A stretch of DNA of 64,000 nucleotides, taken from Thiodiazotropha sp040506775. GTDB taxonomy: Bacteria > Pseudomonadota > Gammaproteobacteria > Chromatiales > Chromatiaceae. Both the position numbers and the translations under genes were made by a program. The notes below the pieces were generated by a model. It did no database searches and was not told where the DNA came from. It worked only from the letters and a program-made list of their open reading frames with translations. Of this stretch, positions 60,865 to 64,000 are shown piece after piece; within the stretch, counting starts at the first letter, position 1; each line of letters starts with the position of its first letter. The DNA lies in assembly GCA_040506775.1 (NCBI GenBank), contig JBEVWC010000020.1:1-64000 (forward strand). Direction: 5' to 3'.

Positions 60865-60935
60865 ATGCGAACAGCTTTAGCGCCGTTTACCTAAGTATGG
60901 TTGAAGTGCTGAGTATCAAATTGCAGTAGGTGCTC

Positions 60936-63749
60936 TCAAAATTTCTCTGCGGGCACGGGTTTTCCGAACAGATATCCCTGCCCCAGATCGCACCCCCAGG
61001 CCAGCAGCATTTCACGTTGCTCAACCCGTTCGATACCCTCGGCGACCACTTTGAGCCCCAGGGCCTGGGCCATCCTGATGGTGGCACGAACCAGTTCCCG
61101 GTCATTGGGATCATCGATCAGGTCCCGTATAAACTCGCGGTCGACCTTCAGCACATCAAAGGGATAGCGGCGCAGGTAACTGAGTGATGAATAACCTGTA
61201 CCAAAGTCATCCATCGACAGCCGCACGCCCACATCCGTTAACCGGGTAAGTGTTGCATTCACCCTGGGATCACCCTTGAGCAACACCCCCTCCGTGATTT
61301 CCAGGGTCAGTGCACTGCCAGGCAACCCTCGTTCCTGCAATTCAAACTCTATCCGCTGCGCCAACTGCTCATCCTGAAACTGCGGCGGTGACACATTGAC
61401 CGAAATATAAAAGCCCTCACCATATTGAGCCCGGAAGGATACCAATTGGGCCATTGCCATCAGAAAGGTGTGCCAGCCGATTTCACTGATCAGATTACTC
61501 CGTTCCGCAACGGGTATGAATTCGTTGGGAGATATCTCACCGAGTTCCGCATCATTCCAGCGCAGCAGTGCCTCTGCGCCCATCAGCATTCCATTTTCGA
61601 GATTCACGATAGGCTGATAATGAAGCGTCAGATCATCCCGCACCACGGCACCGCGCAGGCGCGCTTCGATGGCGATACTGCGCAGCATGTCCCGATTCAT
61701 GGATTCGGTGAAATAGCTGTAGGTGTTCCGCCCTTCCTGTTTTGACCGGTACATTGCAACGTCAGCATTTCTAAGCAGATCCTTGACGCTGCTACCATCC
61801 TGTGGAAATACCGCAATGCCAATACTGAGGGTCATCACGAGTTCCTGCTCATCAAGAAGGAACGGCTTATGGAATGATTCCACAATATGCTTTGCAACCG
61901 TGCTTGCGATGGTCGGATTCACACCGCCGAGTATGACCAGGAATTCGTCTCCACCCAAACGCGCCACGGTATCCTGCTGTCTGATGGTTGCACTCAGTCT
62001 CTCCGAGGCCTGGATAAGCATTTCATCACCCACATCATGACCCAGGGTGTCGTTGATCTTTTTAAAATCATCGATATCCAGAAACAGAATCGCAAGTTGC
62101 TGCTGTGTCCGCGAAGAGGCCTTGATCAACTGTTCCAACCGGTCGATGGCAAGAAACCGGTTGGGAAGGTTGGTCAGAAAATCATAGTGCGCCTGATGCA
62201 GTATCATCTCTTCATGGCTTTTCTCCAGACTGATGTCGTCCTTTACCGCCAGAAAGTGCCGGATCAAGCCCGCATCGTCCTTGACCGGCGAGATGAATGC
62301 CTGTTCCCAGTACAGCGACCCGTCCTTGCGACGATTTCTGAACTCCCCACGCCACGAATCCCCGGCGGAAATCGTTTTCCATAAATCATGGTAGATCTTC
62401 TCGGGAACCTCTCCCGACTTCAATATGCGTGGATTTTTACCAATCACCTCTTCAGCACTATAGCCTGTCACCTGCTCAAAGCCCCGGTTCACATATTCGA
62501 TGTTTGCCTGAGGATCGGTGATCACCACCGATACCGGACTCTGTTCCACCGCAAGAGAGAGTGTTCGGATGGTTTCATGTGCTTTACGGGTCGCCGCATT
62601 GATACGAAGCTCGACGAGGGATTGTTCCTGATGAATCGAACGGGCAACAAACCAGGCACTGAGTGCAGCCATTACAATCGACAGCAGCAGGGGCGCCAAG
62701 GTCGCGGGTTCACGCAGAACCTCACCCACAGTGGGCTCGAGATGGCGACCCACGACATACCAGTGGTATCCGGAGTTCAAGTTTGTTTTCAGCCCGGAAG
62801 ACGATGTGTTCGAAACCCCGGAAAACTCAGACAACGGAGAGATTTTCTGAAAGGTGAAGTGAAATCCCGATTCAACGCCCCGACCACTCTGTGAGTGGTT
62901 CATCTTTCGCCATATATCCGGGTATCTGTTGCCAAAGGTCAGACCGGCCTTTTGCGGGTACATGAAACCCCAATCGTCTTCAGGTTCCGGACTAGACAGC
63001 CAATATCCGTCGGTGTTTAACAGATACAACGCCGTTTCGGGATCATCATTGGCATCCCGAAAAATCTCCAACAACCTGGCGGCAAGAAAATTAAGCAGCA
63101 GTACGCCCTGCTTCCTACCCTGCGAATCAAACACCGGTGTCCCGAAACGCAGCATGGGTTTGAGTGGCTGCTCGATCTCACCATGTTCCACATTCAGATC
63201 GAGTGGCGATACAAAAACTTCGCCAGGCCCCAATTTTTCCGTATCCCGAAAATAGTAACGTTTACTTTTATCCTGTAGCGAGGCTTCCTCAACCAACTGG
63301 GGCTGCCCATTGCGGTAGTCCACACGCACTACTTCCATGCCGCTCAGATCCAGGTAACGAATCTGGTCATACCAGCGCTTGTGGGCAGACAGGGCCAGCA
63401 GGTCTCTCTCCAATTCCTGCCGCGCACCCGGCATGCGATCGGAGAAGCGTCTTACGGAGGACGCACCTGCCAGATAACTCAAATCAGAAAGCACACTGCT
63501 GAAGGTGATATGGACGCTTTGAGAGGCCAGGTGAGTTTGATTCTGGGTGCGCGACAGTTGGATCTGGTCGCGGTAAGAGAGGTCCGAACGAATGATCATT
63601 GCAGTGACTACTGCAATCACAATAACCAAGAGCGCGAACCAGAGGAAAAATCCAGGCGTAATGGAAGATACCGATGCCCCACCCGCCAGGGTGGTCAGAA
63701 GTTTCCCCCGAGCACGCGGGAGCGCCATGGTCTGGTACCGTGAACCCAC
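60936..63749 (-). CDS. Membrane sensor with PAS, GGDEF and EAL domains
   Basis: A 937-aa c-di-GMP sensor protein. A helix at about 33-53 and another near 350-368 flank a large periplasmic Cache-like domain. A PAS domain follows (about 395-505, VVITDPQANIEYVNRGFEQVTGYSAEEVIG). GGDEF has GGDEF at about 598 with an RQQD I-site upstream. EAL begins with EALLRW near 724 and keeps DDFGTGYSSLSYLRRYP, so both activities look possible. A GTG at 63749 has AGGCGG upstream; an ATG at 63728 is an alternative start. The 251 bases upstream hold nothing recognised. Confidence 0.9.
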   Translation of the reverse strand: MGSRYQTMALPRARGKLLTTLAGGASVSSITPGFFLWFALLVIVIAVVTAMIIRSDLSYRDQIQLSRTQNQTHLASQSVHITFSSVLSDLSYLAGASSVRRFSDRMPGARQELERDLLALSAHKRWYDQIRYLDLSGMEVVRVDYRNGQPQLVEEASLQDKSKRYYFRDTEKLGPGEVFVSPLDLNVEHGEIEQPLKPMLRFGTPVFDSQGRKQGVLLLNFLAARLLEIFRDANDDPETALYLLNTDGYWLSSPEPEDDWGFMYPQKAGLTFGNRYPDIWRKMNHSQSGRGVESGFHFTFQKISPLSEFSGVSNTSSSGLKTNLNSGYHWYVVGRHLEPTVGEVLREPATLAPLLLSIVMAALSAWFVARSIHQEQSLVELRINAATRKAHETIRTLSLAVEQSPVSVVITDPQANIEYVNRGFEQVTGYSAEEVIGKNPRILKSGEVPEKIYHDLWKTISAGDSWRGEFRNRRKDGSLYWEQAFISPVKDDAGLIRHFLAVKDDISLEKSHEEMILHQAHYDFLTNLPNRFLAIDRLEQLIKASSRTQQQLAILFLDIDDFKKINDTLGHDVGDEMLIQASERLSATIRQQDTVARLGGDEFLVILGGVNPTIASTVAKHIVESFHKPFLLDEQELVMTLSIGIAVFPQDGSSVKDLLRNADVAMYRSKQEGRNTYSYFTESMNRDMLRSIAIEARLRGAVVRDDLTLHYQPIVNLENGMLMGAEALLRWNDAELGEISPNEFIPVAERSNLISEIGWHTFLMAMAQLVSFRAQYGEGFYISVNVSPPQFQDEQLAQRIEFELQERGLPGSALTLEITEGVLLKGDPRVNATLTRLTDVGVRLSMDDFGTGYSSLSYLRRYPFDVLKVDREFIRDLIDDPNDRELVRATIRMAQALGLKVVAEGIERVEQREMLLAWGCDLGQGYLFGKPVPAEKF

Positions 63750-64000
63750 AATAACCGCCTGCAGCTTGGATTTATGCCATCGGGATCGGCTGAATGCTCC
63801 GTGCTCTCAGCATCCTTCGCCATACATACAGTTAGCGGCTTCTTTTATAGCAACTTGACCGGGACCTATCACCCCGGCATGAACAGTGGTTTGCCACCCC
63901 AATGGGGGATAACCCAAGGAAATCATGACCCTTTATCGGGACCTTCCCAATGCCTCAATTATCGTTGAGTCGGTTCACCCGAAAATCTGCCAGGCAGGGA

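Overview
The window looks like chromosomal DNA of a free-living or symbiotic sulfur-oxidising gammaproteobacterium of the Chromatiales / Sedimenticola / Thiodiazotropha kind. That placement is an inference from gene content, not from a marker-gene search. The evidence is a flavocytochrome c sulfide dehydrogenase (fccAB), a DsrC/TusE-like protein, two TauE/SafE-type membrane proteins, a Pseudomonas-like type IV pilus minor pilin operon beside ispH, and gammaproteobacterial gene orders (yggS-proC-yggT-yggU, radC/coaBC/algC/argB/slmA, rpmB-rpmG). The DNA is fairly GC-rich and densely coded. I see no rRNA, CRISPR array, transposase, integrase or prophage. Short dispersed palindromic repeats sit in several of the longer intergenic gaps.

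Layout. 0-7.4 kb: a LysR regulator diverges from a pirin / cytochrome b561 / flavodoxin-fold / YceI unit, followed by folD, a small unknown gene and a kinase-like/P-loop fusion. 7.4-13.2 kb: a DUF2892 membrane protein behind a palindromic operator, an unknown gene-cnoX-rimO unit, and a Rossmann protein-fkpB-ispH unit. 13.3-19 kb: the minor pilin operon fimT-pilV-pilW-pilX-pilY1-pilE. 19-25 kb: thiO, tRNA-Thr(CGT), small unknown genes, and pilT and pilU on the minus strand. 25-30.4 kb: yggS-proC-yggT-yggU, a dynamin-like GTPase and a DUF4426 protein. 30.4-36 kb: SafE-type protein, ampG, pyrE, TauE-type protein and a DUF4124 protein. 36-43 kb: slmA-argB-algC-coaBC on the minus strand, then radC and rpmB-rpmG. 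43-51 kb: the DsrC-like gene, a radical SAM gene, an octaheme HAO-like cytochrome-TPR-fccA-fccB cluster, an exported pentapeptide-repeat protein and an FNR-type regulator. 51-64 kb: hyuA, a Gld-type ABC system, mutM, ispB, tRNA-Pro(CGG), and two cyclic-di-GMP enzymes.

How the parts may work together. The most interesting block is 44.5-51.1 kb. A perfect FNR box (TTGATTTAGATCAA) lies upstream of an octaheme cytochrome of the hydroxylamine oxidoreductase family. That gene is followed on the same strand by a TPR protein and both subunits of flavocytochrome c sulfide dehydrogenase, and the block ends at a clear intrinsic terminator. An FNR homologue with all four iron-sulfur cysteines and the E-x-x-S-R DNA-reading motif is encoded about 2 kb further on. 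This suggests an oxygen-regulated module that pairs sulfide oxidation with multiheme nitrogen-oxide (or other) redox chemistry. The pairing is inferred; the individual gene identities are well supported. Type IV pilus assembly and retraction genes and two c-di-GMP enzymes point to surface motility and attachment.
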